Below, in pieces: positions 6,808 through 15,036 of a DNA stretch of 30,874 bases (its first letter is position 1; the number at the start of each line of letters is the position of its first letter). The notes beneath the pieces were generated by a model that ran no database searches, was not told the DNA's origin, and saw nothing but the letters and a program-made list of their open reading frames with translations. Source of the DNA: a bacterium UBP2_UBA2255. GTDB taxonomy: Bacteria; Edwardsbacteria; AC1; EtOH8. A program made the position numbers and the translations under genes. The stretch covers positions 1 to 30,874 of the forward strand of contig DDXR01000050.1 of the NCBI GenBank assembly GCA_002347565.1, given 5' to 3'.

Positions 6808-7759
6808 CATCGCCGCAGCGGTCGCCAAGCACCGCCGGATCCTGATCACCAGCCACACCAACCCGGACGGCGACAACATCGGCTCCCAGCTGGGGTTGGC
6901 GTCGATCCTGGAATCGCTGGGCAAGCGGGTCGCCATCCTGGACCAGGATCCGGTGCCGTCGCGCTACCACTACCTGCCGGGCTGGGAGCGGATCGCCACC
7001 GAGATCAAGCCGCAGGCCGCCTCACTGCTGGTCGTGGTGGACTGCGCCAACATCGAGCGCATCGGGCGGGTGAACGAGGCCTTCACGCCGGCGACGATGG
7101 AGCTGGCCAACATCGACCACCACATCTCCAACACCGGTTTCGGCCAGTACAGCCACGTGGACCCGCAGGCCTCGTCCACCTGCGAACTGGTGTACCGCGT
7201 GGCGCAGCAGCTCAATGTAAAACTGTCGGCCGAACAGGCTACGATTCTATTATCAGGCCTGATGACCGACACCGGCGGGTTCCGCTACTCCAGCACCTCG
7301 CCGGCGACCCTGCGGATCGCGGCCCAGCTGGTGGAGGCCGGCGCCGAGCTGGCCTGGGTGGCCGAGCAGCTCTACATGCAGCAGCCGGCGAACCAATTGC
7401 GGCTGATGGGCGAGCTGCTGACCGGGCTGAAGGTCGAGGCCGGCGGCAAGCTGGCCTGGATGGCGGTGACGCAGGAACAGCTCAAGCGCCACAGCTTCAA
7501 CCTGGCCGAGAGCGAGGAGTTCGTCAGCTACGCCATCGCGGCCCGGGACGCCGAGGTCGGCATGCTGTTCAAGGAGCAGGCCGACGGCGTGATCCGGATC
7601 TCGTTCCGCTCCAAGGGCCGGGTGGACGTCAACCGGCTGGCGGGCATGTTCGGCGGGGGCGGGCACGTCAGCGCGGCGGGCGCGCGGATCAAGGGCAAGC
7701 TGGAGGAGGTCGAACAGCAGGTGATCGCGGCGGTGGCGAAGGAATTAGTGAATACGTAA
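6794..7759 (+). CDS. nrnA: DHH-DHHA1 phosphoesterase, NrnA-type oligoribonuclease / pAp phosphatase
   Basis: Protein of 321 residues, normal for NrnA, which degrades short RNA oligomers and dephosphorylates pAp in the cytoplasm using metal ions. Motif I is SHTNPDGDNIGSQ (20-32). A second Asp motif VVVDCANIERIG follows (80-91), and the DHH signature NIDHH is at 106-110. The DHHA1 substrate-binding motif GGGGHVSAAGARI lies near the C-terminus. Its ATG overlaps the rbfA end by 14 bp. In many genomes truB follows; here an A+T-rich foreign-looking gene begins one base after the stop, so the ancestral order seems interrupted. Confidence 0.93.
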   Translation: MSLSDIAAAVAKHRRILITSHTNPDGDNIGSQLGLASILESLGKRVAILDQDPVPSRYHYLPGWERIATEIKPQAASLLVVVDCANIERIGRVNEAFTPATMELANIDHHISNTGFGQYSHVDPQASSTCELVYRVAQQLNVKLSAEQATILLSGLMTDTGGFRYSSTSPATLRIAAQLVEAGAELAWVAEQLYMQQPANQLRLMGELLTGLKVEAGGKLAWMAVTQEQLKRHSFNLAESEEFVSYAIAARDAEVGMLFKEQADGVIRISFRSKGRVDVNRLAGMFGGGGHVSAAGARIKGKLEEVEQQVIAAVAKELVNT

Positions 7760-7760
7760 A

Positions 7761-8399
7761 ATGAAGAGACAGAGAATCGAACCATCTCATACTCAAATTG
7801 AGAATTTGAAGATACTTCATTTGTCGCTGATCATGCCGGTTCATGAAATGATGAAGGCTACATTACTAATCGCATATATTAATCAACTATATAGAGTCAA
7901 TAGAAGATATTTTGCTGCTAATCCAGTAAATACATTTACTTATCAAGCGTTAAAAGCAGTTGAGGATATATCGATCATCAATGTCGCTGAAGCACTTGTA
8001 AAAGTACAAGAAGTTGGTGTCGAGATCTCCAAGAAAGCCGATGCAATAAAACACAGACATGCTGTTAGTCATCCATTTACTGTAAAATGGAGATCAAAGG
8101 ATATGCAGATATTTCATGATAAAGACAGAAAATATGTTGATATAAAAGCAGTCATAGTTTGGGATATTTATAGAACCGTCACGAATAAATTAAGAAAACT
8201 TGGTAATGACAACTTGTACGAAGATTTTTCTATCACAAAAGAAATGGCAGGTTTAGTATTATTGGTAATGGACAACACTATGAAGTGTATTGATAAAAAT
8301 ACAGAGTTTGTAGAACAAATGCTTGAATCATTAAGTACATTCAAAGTTAAATTTATGGATTTCGTAGTTAGAAATCCAGCTGTTCAGAAAACGAAGTAG
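7761..8399 (+). CDS. A+T-rich accessory protein with HEPN-like R-x4-H motif
   Basis: Protein of 212 residues that I cannot assign to a named family. Its base composition is about one-third G+C, against roughly two-thirds in the neighbours, and it uses A/T-ending codons throughout, a strong sign of recent transfer. It is largely helical. R99-H-A-V-S-H104, in the context DAIKHRHAVSHPF, fits the R-x4-6-H signature of HEPN-fold RNases, which are common in toxins and abortive-infection proteins. The preceding helix and the Pro after the His also suit that motif. There is no signal peptide or membrane segment. It starts one base after nrnA with no clear ribosome-binding site, so it may depend on read-through or on a later in-frame ATG. 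No antitoxin partner is evident. Confidence 0.75.
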   Translation: MKRQRIEPSHTQIENLKILHLSLIMPVHEMMKATLLIAYINQLYRVNRRYFAANPVNTFTYQALKAVEDISIINVAEALVKVQEVGVEISKKADAIKHRHAVSHPFTVKWRSKDMQIFHDKDRKYVDIKAVIVWDIYRTVTNKLRKLGNDNLYEDFSITKEMAGLVLLVMDNTMKCIDKNTEFVEQMLESLSTFKVKFMDFVVRNPAVQKTK

Positions 8400-8459
8400 T
8401 AATGCCCCTCATCAACCGCATGCACCTGCGGCAGCGGTGAGTATAGAGCACTGTTCTTG

Positions 8460-8924
8460 ATGGTTGATGGTATATCCATACAGCCGATAGCAGGTCACTA
8501 CATCGGGCAGCTTGTCGGCATCCTCAACAATGACCGGACATTGTGCGAGCAGTTATCGTCCAATTTCGATCCGATCACGCCCGAGCAATTCACCGCCCGC
8601 AATATTGAATGGGCGCAACGGAATAACTCACTGATGTTCGCCATCGTTCATGGTGGGGAAGCCATAGGAATGATCTCATTGAGCCATATCGATTCTGGAT
8701 CCGGCGCTGCGGATGTCGGCTATTGGCTGTCCAGCGCGCACTGGAACAAAGGTTTCACATCCTCCGCGTTCATGCAGTTGCTCGCGATCGCGAAGGGAAT
8801 GAATCTCAAAACAGTGCGCTCGAAGATCGATACAACGAATGCCGCTTCGCGAGCGATATGGGAAAGGCGCGGCGCGTCATTCGTGGAGACTGATGGCAAG
8901 CTTCTGGCAACGTTGGCACTTTAG
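8460..8924 (+). CDS. GNAT-family N-acetyltransferase
   Basis: Protein of 154 residues resembling the RimJ/RimL group, which transfers acetyl from acetyl-CoA to amines. The acetyl-CoA-binding region is ADVGYWLSSAHWNKGFTSSA (near 85-104), where GYW and the NKGFTSSA loop match the usual GYWL...GKGyatEA pattern. It is followed by VRSKIDTTNAASRAIWERRG, the typical N-x-x-S-x-x-x-x-E-K-x-G segment. The substrate is unknown. The ATG at 8460 is used, although a TTG lies directly before it. G+C content is intermediate, lower than the genome norm, so it may belong to the same accessory insertion as the A+T-rich gene before it. A dispersed repeat follows at 8931. Confidence 0.88.
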   Translation: MVDGISIQPIAGHYIGQLVGILNNDRTLCEQLSSNFDPITPEQFTARNIEWAQRNNSLMFAIVHGGEAIGMISLSHIDSGSGAADVGYWLSSAHWNKGFTSSAFMQLLAIAKGMNLKTVRSKIDTTNAASRAIWERRGASFVETDGKLLATLAL

Positions 8925-8930
8925 TTGGTA

Positions 8931-8958
8931 CTGGATTCCTGCCTTCGCAGGAATGACA
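8931..8958. repeat. Dispersed GGATNCCxGC...GCxGGAAT hairpin repeat, copy 2
   Basis: ATTCCTGC (8935-8942), loop CTTC, GCAGGAAT (8947-8954), ending ATGACA. It is related to copy 1 at 6378. Together they flank the interval holding rbfA, nrnA, the A+T-rich gene and the GNAT gene. Immediately downstream is TTGTTCATTGTTCATTG, a short direct repeat. Confidence 0.6.
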
Positions 8959-9006
8959 CAGCCAGGGAATTTCGTTGTTCATTGTTCATTGTGAATTGCA
9001 TGTAGT

Positions 9007-9198
9007 ATGCCCTTCATCACTCAATGCCAGTGCGGCAGCGACCGGTTCCTGGTCCTGTCCGAGAAATCCTACGACGCCCGCGTCGACGGCGACGGCGTGC
9101 TGCGCTGCCAGGAGGGGAGCGAGTACATCCGGGAGATCCGCTGCGTCGCGTGCGAGAAGGTCTACGCCCTGGAGGACTTCAAGGAGATAGACTATTAA
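9007..9198 (+). CDS. Small zinc-ribbon-like protein
   Basis: Protein of 63 residues. Cys7 and Cys9 (QCQCGS) near the start, Cys34, and C46-x2-C49 (IRCVACEKVYAL) suggest a small zinc ribbon, with CxC/CxxC as the two knuckles. Function is unknown; tiny ribbons of this kind often bind nucleic acid or act as subunits. G+C-rich codon use like the surrounding core genes supports it being real. The ribosome-binding site is weak. nadK follows after a 79-bp gap filled by an imperfect inverted repeat. Confidence 0.7.
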   Translation: MPFITQCQCGSDRFLVLSEKSYDARVDGDGVLRCQEGSEYIREIRCVACEKVYALEDFKEIDY

Positions 9199-9266
9199 CA
9201 CAAAGACTCGAAGACGCGAAGAATACCCGATAATTATTGGCCTTTGTGCCTTTGCGTCTTAGTGTG
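9198..9266. repeat. Imperfect inverted repeat upstream of nadK
   Basis: The left arm (9198-9222, ACACAAAGACTCGAAGACGC) and right arm (about 9242-9266, ending GCGTCTTAGTGTG) are inverted copies matching at about 18 of 25 positions around a short A+T-rich centre. It resembles dispersed repeats of the CTTTGTGCCTTTGCGTC type and fills most of the gap between the zinc-ribbon gene and nadK. Confidence 0.55.
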
Positions 9267-9278
9267 AAAAGGAATACA

Positions 9279-10115
9279 ATGAAGCGCTGGGGGATCATCG
9301 TCAACAGCAGGCGGCCGGACGCCGCGGCCGTGGTGGCGCAGCTGGTGGCCTGGATGCGCGAGCGGAAGATCGAGGCCGTGGTGGAGGAGGGCGCCGGCGC
9401 CTTCGAGGGCGCCGAGCAGGCGCCCGAGAATAAGGCCTCCACCTTCTGCAACATGATGCTGGCGCTGGGCGGCGACGGCACCATCCTGCGCACCGTCCAC
9501 CTGATGGGCGAACACCAGAAGCCGATCCTGGGCATCAACCTGGGCTCGCTGGGCTTTTTGACCGAGACCTCGCAGGCCGAGATGTGGCAGACGCTGGAGC
9601 AGGTGGACTGCGGCCGCTACCGCACCGAGGAGCGGGCGATGGTGCTGGCCGAGTGCGGCAAGGAGCGGTTCTACGCGCTCAACGACCTGGACATCCGGGT
9701 GCCCACCCGGCTGATCGAGCTGACCGTCGAGGTCGACAAGGAGTTCCTCAACCGCTACTACGCCGACGGCCTGCTGGTGGCCACGCCCACCGGCAGCACC
9801 GCCTACTCGCTAGCGGCGGGCGGGCCGATCGTCCAGCCCGACATGTCGGTGTTCGTGCTGACGCCGATCTGCCCCCACACCCTGGGCATCCGGCCGATGA
9901 TCGTGGGAATGGACAAGACCATCGAGGTCACCGTCCACGGCAAGCGCGAGCACTGCCTGCTGGTGGCGGACGGCCAGCAGGTGCGCGAGCTGGCCGACGG
10001 CGAGAAGATCGTCGTCAGGAAGGCCGACCGCACGGTCAAGCTGATCAAGACCCAGCAGACATCGTTCTACAGCGTGCTGCGCGCCAAGCTGAAGTGGGGC
10101 GCGCGCGGGGAATGA
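9279..10115 (+). CDS. nadK: NAD kinase
   Basis: Protein of 278 residues, normal for bacterial NadK, which phosphorylates NAD to NADP in the cytosol using ATP or polyphosphate. The GGDGT motif is at 64-68 (LALGGDGTILRT), followed by GINLGSLGFLTE (85-96). The NAD site carries ALNDLDI (133-139), and YADGLLVATPTGSTAYSLAA (161-180) is the conserved glycine-rich stretch. ATG 9279 is chosen because AAAAGG precedes it by 6 nt and the protein begins with the usual hydrophobic beta strand; the in-frame ATG at 9237 lies inside a repeat. recN follows three genes on, and nadK-recN proximity is common in bacteria. Confidence 0.97.
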   Translation: MKRWGIIVNSRRPDAAAVVAQLVAWMRERKIEAVVEEGAGAFEGAEQAPENKASTFCNMMLALGGDGTILRTVHLMGEHQKPILGINLGSLGFLTETSQAEMWQTLEQVDCGRYRTEERAMVLAECGKERFYALNDLDIRVPTRLIELTVEVDKEFLNRYYADGLLVATPTGSTAYSLAAGGPIVQPDMSVFVLTPICPHTLGIRPMIVGMDKTIEVTVHGKREHCLLVADGQQVRELADGEKIVVRKADRTVKLIKTQQTSFYSVLRAKLKWGARGE

Positions 10116-10225
10116 CCTCTGCCGAACGCAACCCCTCGACCGCATCCCGGCTTCGCTCGATGACCACGCTCGGGGCAGGCATGCGGCATGCAGCATGAAA
10201 AAATCACTTTCCGGAAAATGAGATC

Positions 10226-12133
10226 ATGAAACGCACGTTCATCGTCGCGGCCGTTTGCCTGCTGACCTTGGCCGGCCAGCTGCTGCAGTGCGGCAAGAAG
10301 GGCAACCCGGTGGAGGTGCCGCGGGCCGAGCCCACGGCGCCGAGGATCGTCTCGGTCCACCCGGCAGACGGCGCCGCCGGGGTGCCGCGCAACACGCTGG
10401 TCCTGGTGACCTTCGACCGGGCGATGGACCAACCGGCCACCGCGGGCGCGCTGACGGTGGCCGGCATGACCGGAACGGCGTCGTGGAAATACAACATCTT
10501 GGTCTTCCGGCCGGACTCGTTGTACGGAGACGGCGACACGGTGAGATTCGCCGTCTCGGCCGCCGCCCGCGACAACTTCGGCACGCCGCTGGCGGCGGCT
10601 GCCGCGTATCAGTTCGTCTGCGGCGCGGCCGCCGACTCCACCCCGCCGGCAGTCGCGGCCCATTCCCCGGCGGACAGCGGCGCGGCCCTCAACGCCGCGG
10701 TGTACGCCGCCTGCAGCGAGAAGCTGGCGCCCTGGTCCGACGGGGCCATCACGCTCCGGCAGGGGGCGACCCCGGTGCCCGGCAGCGCCGGGGTGGTGGG
10801 CGACTCGGTCCTGCGGTTCACGCCGCGGACGCTGGGCGCGCTGACCACCTACACCGCGTCGGTGGACACGACCTGCATGGATTTGTGCGGCAACCGGATG
10901 GCCGCGACCCACAGCTGGACGTTCACCACCGCGGCCGACAACGTCGCGCCCACCATTCATGGGACCACCCCCGCCAACGGCGACACGCTGGTCCCGGTCA
11001 ACGCCCCGGTGCGGATCCGCTTCTCCGAGCCGATGGACACCGCCGCGACCCGCGCGGCCACGACCCATCACCCGGCGCTGCATTGCCGGACCGCGTGGAC
11101 CAACGACACCCTGATGACGCTGACCATGACCGACACGCTGTCGTTCCACACGGCGCATCAAGTGACGGTCGGCACGGGAGCCATGGACAAGGCTGGCAAC
11201 CACCTGGCCTCGGCGCACCAGTTCTCGTTCACCACGGCCCGGGGGCTATACGTTACATGCAACACGGACAATAGAACCTCCCTGTACCAGCAGCACGACC
11301 TGAAACCCGAGGGCACTATCCCGTCATTGCCCTCGGTCGGGCAAATCAGAATGTCCCCTGACGGCAGCCGCGCCTATCTGCTCGACAACGATGGCGTGAA
11401 GGTGCTCGATCTGCGCGACCACAACCGCATCATAGATACCATCGCGCTGGCCGGCAACTGCTACGGATTGGCGGTATCGCCCAATGGGCTGCGGCTGGCC
11501 GTGAGCGATCCCGTTCAGAACTGCGTCTACCTGATCACTGCGGCCACGGGCCAGGTGCCGGACACCATCATCATGGCGGTCGCCGGGGCCGCGCCCAAGG
11601 GAGTCGTATTCTCCGGCAACAGCCGCTACCTGTACGTCGCCTGTACCAACAGCAACCATGTGCAGATCTACGACCTCAACAACCTCGGCCTTCCGCCTGT
11701 CCAGATATCATCGGCCTATGACGGCGAGGAGATGGCCGCCAGGCCATCCGGCGACATCGTGTTCGCGGCGTGCGGGCCCGGCGTGACGGCAGTTAACACT
11801 TCGGACAACAGTTGGCGTTACAACATCACGGTCGCCGGCACGCCACATCCCTTCGGCCTCGCGGTTTCGCCGGATGGCCAGCATCTGGTGGTCAGCTGGT
11901 ACAACCTGACACAAGTGTCGATCTATGACGCGATGACTGGCGCGCATATCGCTAATGTGAACGTCGGTAGCAATCCCAAGGGTCTGTGCTACAGCCCGGA
12001 CGGGAGATACCTCTACGTCGCCAATTCGGGGAGCGGCACGGTCACCCCGATCGCGCGCTCGGGCGCGGCCTACACGCCCGCGACGGCCGTCACCGTGGGC
12101 GCGGGGCCGTGGGGCATCGCCGTCACGCCGTGA
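10226..12133 (+). CDS. Exported protein with three Big_5 Ig-like domains and a YVTN-type beta-propeller
   Basis: Protein of 635 residues with signal peptide MKRTFIVAAVCLLTLAGQLL and then Q-CGKKGNP. Cys22 with its GKKG tail looks like a lipoprotein N-terminus, but Gln at -1 is not a standard lipobox residue. Three bacterial Ig-like (Big_5) units follow near residues 40-132, 135-232 and 237-335; each opens with the PPxVxxxxPADGxxxVPxN pattern and ends FTT or equivalent. From about 345 to the end is a propeller with repeated SPDGxxLYVAN motifs (for example YSPDGRYLYVANSGSGT near 590-606). Such proteins sit on the cell surface and bind ligands or partners; no enzyme site is seen. It stops 8 bp before the HD gene. 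Confidence 0.9.
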   Translation: MKRTFIVAAVCLLTLAGQLLQCGKKGNPVEVPRAEPTAPRIVSVHPADGAAGVPRNTLVLVTFDRAMDQPATAGALTVAGMTGTASWKYNILVFRPDSLYGDGDTVRFAVSAAARDNFGTPLAAAAAYQFVCGAAADSTPPAVAAHSPADSGAALNAAVYAACSEKLAPWSDGAITLRQGATPVPGSAGVVGDSVLRFTPRTLGALTTYTASVDTTCMDLCGNRMAATHSWTFTTAADNVAPTIHGTTPANGDTLVPVNAPVRIRFSEPMDTAATRAATTHHPALHCRTAWTNDTLMTLTMTDTLSFHTAHQVTVGTGAMDKAGNHLASAHQFSFTTARGLYVTCNTDNRTSLYQQHDLKPEGTIPSLPSVGQIRMSPDGSRAYLLDNDGVKVLDLRDHNRIIDTIALAGNCYGLAVSPNGLRLAVSDPVQNCVYLITAATGQVPDTIIMAVAGAAPKGVVFSGNSRYLYVACTNSNHVQIYDLNNLGLPPVQISSAYDGEEMAARPSGDIVFAACGPGVTAVNTSDNSWRYNITVAGTPHPFGLAVSPDGQHLVVSWYNLTQVSIYDAMTGAHIANVNVGSNPKGLCYSPDGRYLYVANSGSGTVTPIARSGAAYTPATAVTVGAGPWGIAVTP

Positions 12134-12141
12134 GCCGCACC

Positions 12142-12720
12142 ATGAAACAGATCGCCAATTTCCTGTACGAGGTCGGCCTGCTGAAGCGCGTCAAGCGGTC
12201 GGGCTGGTGGCTGGCCGGCGTCAAGGATCCCGAGACCGTGGCCGAGCATTCATGGCGAGCGGCAGTCATCGCCTACCTGGTCGCCAAGCTCGAGGGCGCC
12301 GACGCCGGCCGGGCCTGCGCCATCGCCCTGTTCCACGACACCCACGAAGCGCGGGTGCTGGACCTGCACAAGGTGGCCCAGCGCTACCTGGATCCCGGCC
12401 GGGCCGAGGCCGCGGCCATCAGGGAGCAGGTCCTGCCCCTGCCGGATGCGGTGCGCGCCGACGTGCGGGGGCTGAAGGACGCGTTCCTGTCACGTGATTC
12501 GGCCGAATCGCGCATCGCCCGCGACGCCGACTACCTGGAATGCCTGGCCCAGGCGCTGGAGTACAAGGCGGCCGGCAACGGCGACGTGGAGGACTGGATC
12601 GCCAACTGCCGCAGACGGCTGGAGACGGGATCGGCGAGGAGACTGGCGGCGGCGCTGGCCAAAACCAAGCCGGACGCTTGGTGGGAGGATCTGAAGCGGC
12701 GGATCGTCGAGGAAAAGTGA
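12142..12720 (+). CDS. HD-domain phosphohydrolase (YfbR/HDDC2-like)
   Basis: Protein of 192 residues. The metal-binding residues are His36 (TVAEHSW), His65-Asp66 (ALFHDTHEARVLDL) and a later Asp in RDADYLE. The layout VAEHSWR...FHD..E...D is that of the YfbR/HDDC2 group, 5'-deoxynucleotidases that hydrolyse dNMPs. ATG 12142 starts the expected first helix FLYEVGLLKRVKRSGW; a longer open frame upstream overlaps the previous gene and is not needed. It lies 8 bp after the propeller gene and 33 bp before recN, so it may be co-transcribed with both. A general nucleotide-pool role is likely; the exact substrate is inferred from the family. Confidence 0.9.
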   Translation: MKQIANFLYEVGLLKRVKRSGWWLAGVKDPETVAEHSWRAAVIAYLVAKLEGADAGRACAIALFHDTHEARVLDLHKVAQRYLDPGRAEAAAIREQVLPLPDAVRADVRGLKDAFLSRDSAESRIARDADYLECLAQALEYKAAGNGDVEDWIANCRRRLETGSARRLAAALAKTKPDAWWEDLKRRIVEEK

Positions 12721-12753
12721 ACCCGGTTTGAAGGAGCGCGAACGGCAGACAGC

Positions 12754-14484
12754 ATGCTCAAGAAGCTGACCATCAGGGATTACGCCCTGATCGAGACGCT
12801 CGAGGCCGAGTTCGGCCCCGGGCTGACCATTCTCACCGGCGAGACCGGCGCCGGCAAGTCGATCATGATCGGCGCGCTGGGCCTGGTGCTGGGGGAACGG
12901 GCGGACAGCGACAGCGTCCGCGCCGGGGCCAAGACGGCGGTGGTCGAGGCCGAGTTCGCCGTCGCCGGCTGCCCGGCGGTCGCCGCCAGGCTGAGCCAGC
13001 TCGGCATCGAGCACGCGGCCGATCCGCTGATCGCCAGGCGCGAGGTCCAGTCCGGCGGCAAGAGCCGCGCCTTCGTCAACGACAGCCCAGTGCCGCTGGC
13101 CGCGCTCAAGGCGCTGGGCGACGCCATGCTGGACATGCACGGCCAGCACCAGCACCAGTCGCTGCTGTACGAGCAGAGCCACATCGACTATCTGGACGGC
13201 TTCGGCGGGCTGCTGCCGGCCAGGCAGGAGGTGGCGGCGCTGTACGCCCTGTTCCAGTCGGCCGGCAGGCGGCTCGACGACCTGGTCAACAGGGAGCGGC
13301 TGACCCGCGAGAAGCTCGACCTCTACCAGTTCCAGGTCGGGGAGATCGAGGCCGCCGGGCTGCGGCCGGGCGAGGAGGAGGAGCTGGAGCGCGAGCGCAC
13401 CGTGCTGGAGAACTCGGAGAAGCTGGCGGCCCTGGCCTGCCAGGCCTACGGCCTGTTGTACGAGGGCGAAGGCGCGGTCACCGAGCGACTGGGCGCGCTG
13501 GGGAAGGCCATCGGCGACATCCGGGCGATTGACGGCCGGATCGGTGGACTGTCCGAGGCGGTGGGCGCCGCCTCGGCCCAGCTGGGCGAGGCGGCGCGCG
13601 AGCTGCGGCACTACCGGGACGGGATCCAGCACGATCCCCGCCGGCTGGAGGCGATCCGCGACCGCATGGACCTGGTCCGCACCCTGCGCAGGAAGTACGG
13701 CGGGAAGGAGGGTTCGGTCGCCGCGGTGCTGGCGCATTTGACCCGGATCAAGGCCGAGATCGAGTCGGTCGAGCGCGGCGAGGAGACGATCGGGGCGCTG
13801 GAACGGGAGATCGAGAGCCTGAGGGGACGGCTGGAGTCGGCGGCGGCAGGCCTGTCAGCCCGGCGCGCCGGGGCCGCGCGCAAGATGGCCGAGGCCGTCG
13901 CGGCCGAGCTCAAGGACCTGGGCATGGAGAAGGCCCGGTTCGCCGCGGAGGTCGCACAGGAGGACGATCCGCGCGGACCCGTGCGCCTCGGCGACCGGAC
14001 CGTCGCGGTGGGCGCCGCCGGCATCGACCGGGTGCGGTTCCTGATCTCGCCCAACCCCGGGGAGGAACCCAAGCCGCTGGCAAAGATCGCCTCGGGCGGA
14101 GAGATTTCGCGGGTGATGCTGGCCATCAAGTCGATCGGGGCGGCCGCCGACGCGGTGCCGGTGCTGGTGTTCGACGAGATCGACGCCGGGATCGGCGGCC
14201 GGGTGGCCGAGGCCGTGGGGAAGAAACTGCGGGCGATCGCCGCCGGCCGCCAGGTGCTGTGCATCACCCACCTGCCGCAGATCGCCTCGCAGGGGCAGCA
14301 CCATTTCCAGGTCAGCAAGGAGGCCAGGAACGGCCGCACCATGACCCGGGTCGAGCCACTGGACGCCGAGCGGCGGGTGGAGGAGATCGCGCGGATGCTG
14401 GCCGGCAGAGCGGTCACAGAAAGCGCCCTCAGGCATGCCCGGGAGATGATGGCCGACAGCTCGGCTGCGGGCCCGGGGCAATGA
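12754..14484 (+). CDS. recN: DNA repair protein RecN
   Basis: Protein of 576 residues, slightly longer than E. coli RecN. It is an SMC-like ATPase that gathers double-strand ends for recombinational repair. It opens MLKKLTIRDYALIETLEAEF, the classical start. Walker A is GETGAGKS (29-36), with HGQHQHQSLL near 128-137. Two long coiled-coil arms run from about 170 to 405. They are followed by the ABC-type signature ASGGEISRVMLAIKS, Walker B VLVFDEIDAGIGG and the HLPQIA motif. It lacks a good ribosome-binding site close by (AAGGAG is about 18 nt upstream), but the start is fixed by family alignment. It overlaps pgsA by ATGA. Confidence 0.97.
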   Translation: MLKKLTIRDYALIETLEAEFGPGLTILTGETGAGKSIMIGALGLVLGERADSDSVRAGAKTAVVEAEFAVAGCPAVAARLSQLGIEHAADPLIARREVQSGGKSRAFVNDSPVPLAALKALGDAMLDMHGQHQHQSLLYEQSHIDYLDGFGGLLPARQEVAALYALFQSAGRRLDDLVNRERLTREKLDLYQFQVGEIEAAGLRPGEEEELERERTVLENSEKLAALACQAYGLLYEGEGAVTERLGALGKAIGDIRAIDGRIGGLSEAVGAASAQLGEAARELRHYRDGIQHDPRRLEAIRDRMDLVRTLRRKYGGKEGSVAAVLAHLTRIKAEIESVERGEETIGALEREIESLRGRLESAAAGLSARRAGAARKMAEAVAAELKDLGMEKARFAAEVAQEDDPRGPVRLGDRTVAVGAAGIDRVRFLISPNPGEEPKPLAKIASGGEISRVMLAIKSIGAAADAVPVLVFDEIDAGIGGRVAEAVGKKLRAIAAGRQVLCITHLPQIASQGQHHFQVSKEARNGRTMTRVEPLDAERRVEEIARMLAGRAVTESALRHAREMMADSSAAGPGQ

Positions 14485-15023
14485 GGGGGCCCGCAGCCGG
14501 CCCGGTCACCCTGCCGAACGGCCTGTCGTTGCTGCGGGTCGCCCTGCTGCCTTTCGTGCTGTGGACCCTGTGGGAGGGATGGAACGCCGCCTGCCTGGTG
14601 CTGATGCTGGCGGCCACGGCCACCGACTGGCTGGACGGCTACTTCGCGCGAAGGCTGGGCCAGGTCAGCGACCTGGGCAAGGTGCTGGATCCCGTGGCCG
14701 ACAAGGTCTGCATCGGTGCCATGTGCGTGGCGCTGTCGCTGTGGCGCGGCTTCCCGTGGTGGGCCACCGCGATCATCATCGGCCGCGACCTGCTGATCCT
14801 GGCCGGCGGATTGGTGCTGATGCGGAAGGCCAACGCCGTGCCGGTCTCCAACCAGCCGGGCAAGTGGGCGGCCGGAACCCTGGCAGTGACCATTGTCTGT
14901 TACGCCATGGACTGGCAGCCAGTCGGGGCGTTGCTGCTGGGGATCGGCATGGTGCTGGTGATGGCGTCGGGCGGCTGGTACGCCTGGGGATTCATGAACG
15001 CGCAACGATCGATCAGACCATGA
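14481..15023 (+). CDS. pgsA: CDP-alcohol phosphatidyltransferase, phosphatidylglycerophosphate synthase type
   Basis: Inner-membrane enzyme of 180 residues that transfers a phosphatidyl group from CDP-diacylglycerol, most likely to glycerol-3-phosphate. The family signature D-x2-D-G-x2-A-R-x8-G-x3-D-x3-D is complete in TDWLDGYFARRLGQVSDLG and KVLDPVADK. About five hydrophobic helices surround it. The ATG overlaps the recN stop (ATGA), indicating translational coupling. Length and an N-terminal TLPNGLSLLRVALLP segment fit PgsA rather than phosphatidylserine or choline synthases; the acceptor is inferred, not shown. Confidence 0.9.
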   Translation: MRGPAAGPVTLPNGLSLLRVALLPFVLWTLWEGWNAACLVLMLAATATDWLDGYFARRLGQVSDLGKVLDPVADKVCIGAMCVALSLWRGFPWWATAIIIGRDLLILAGGLVLMRKANAVPVSNQPGKWAAGTLAVTIVCYAMDWQPVGALLLGIGMVLVMASGGWYAWGFMNAQRSIRP

Positions 15024-15036
15024 TAACACAACGGCC

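Noticed and set aside
7761..8924. HEPN-like gene plus GNAT gene as a toxin-antitoxin pair, or as integron cassettes
   Set aside because: Known HEPN partners are MNT-type nucleotidyltransferases, not acetyltransferases. The gap 8400-8459 has no recognisable attC-like site, and the two genes differ in base composition.
10116..10225. Possible gene or terminator in the gap between nadK and the Ig/propeller gene
   Set aside because: No frame with a ribosome-binding site and no stem with a T run. It seems to hold only degenerate repeat-like sequence.
10286..10291. Firm lipoprotein call for the Ig/propeller protein
   Set aside because: Gln at the position before Cys22 does not fit a normal lipobox, so only a tentative statement is made.
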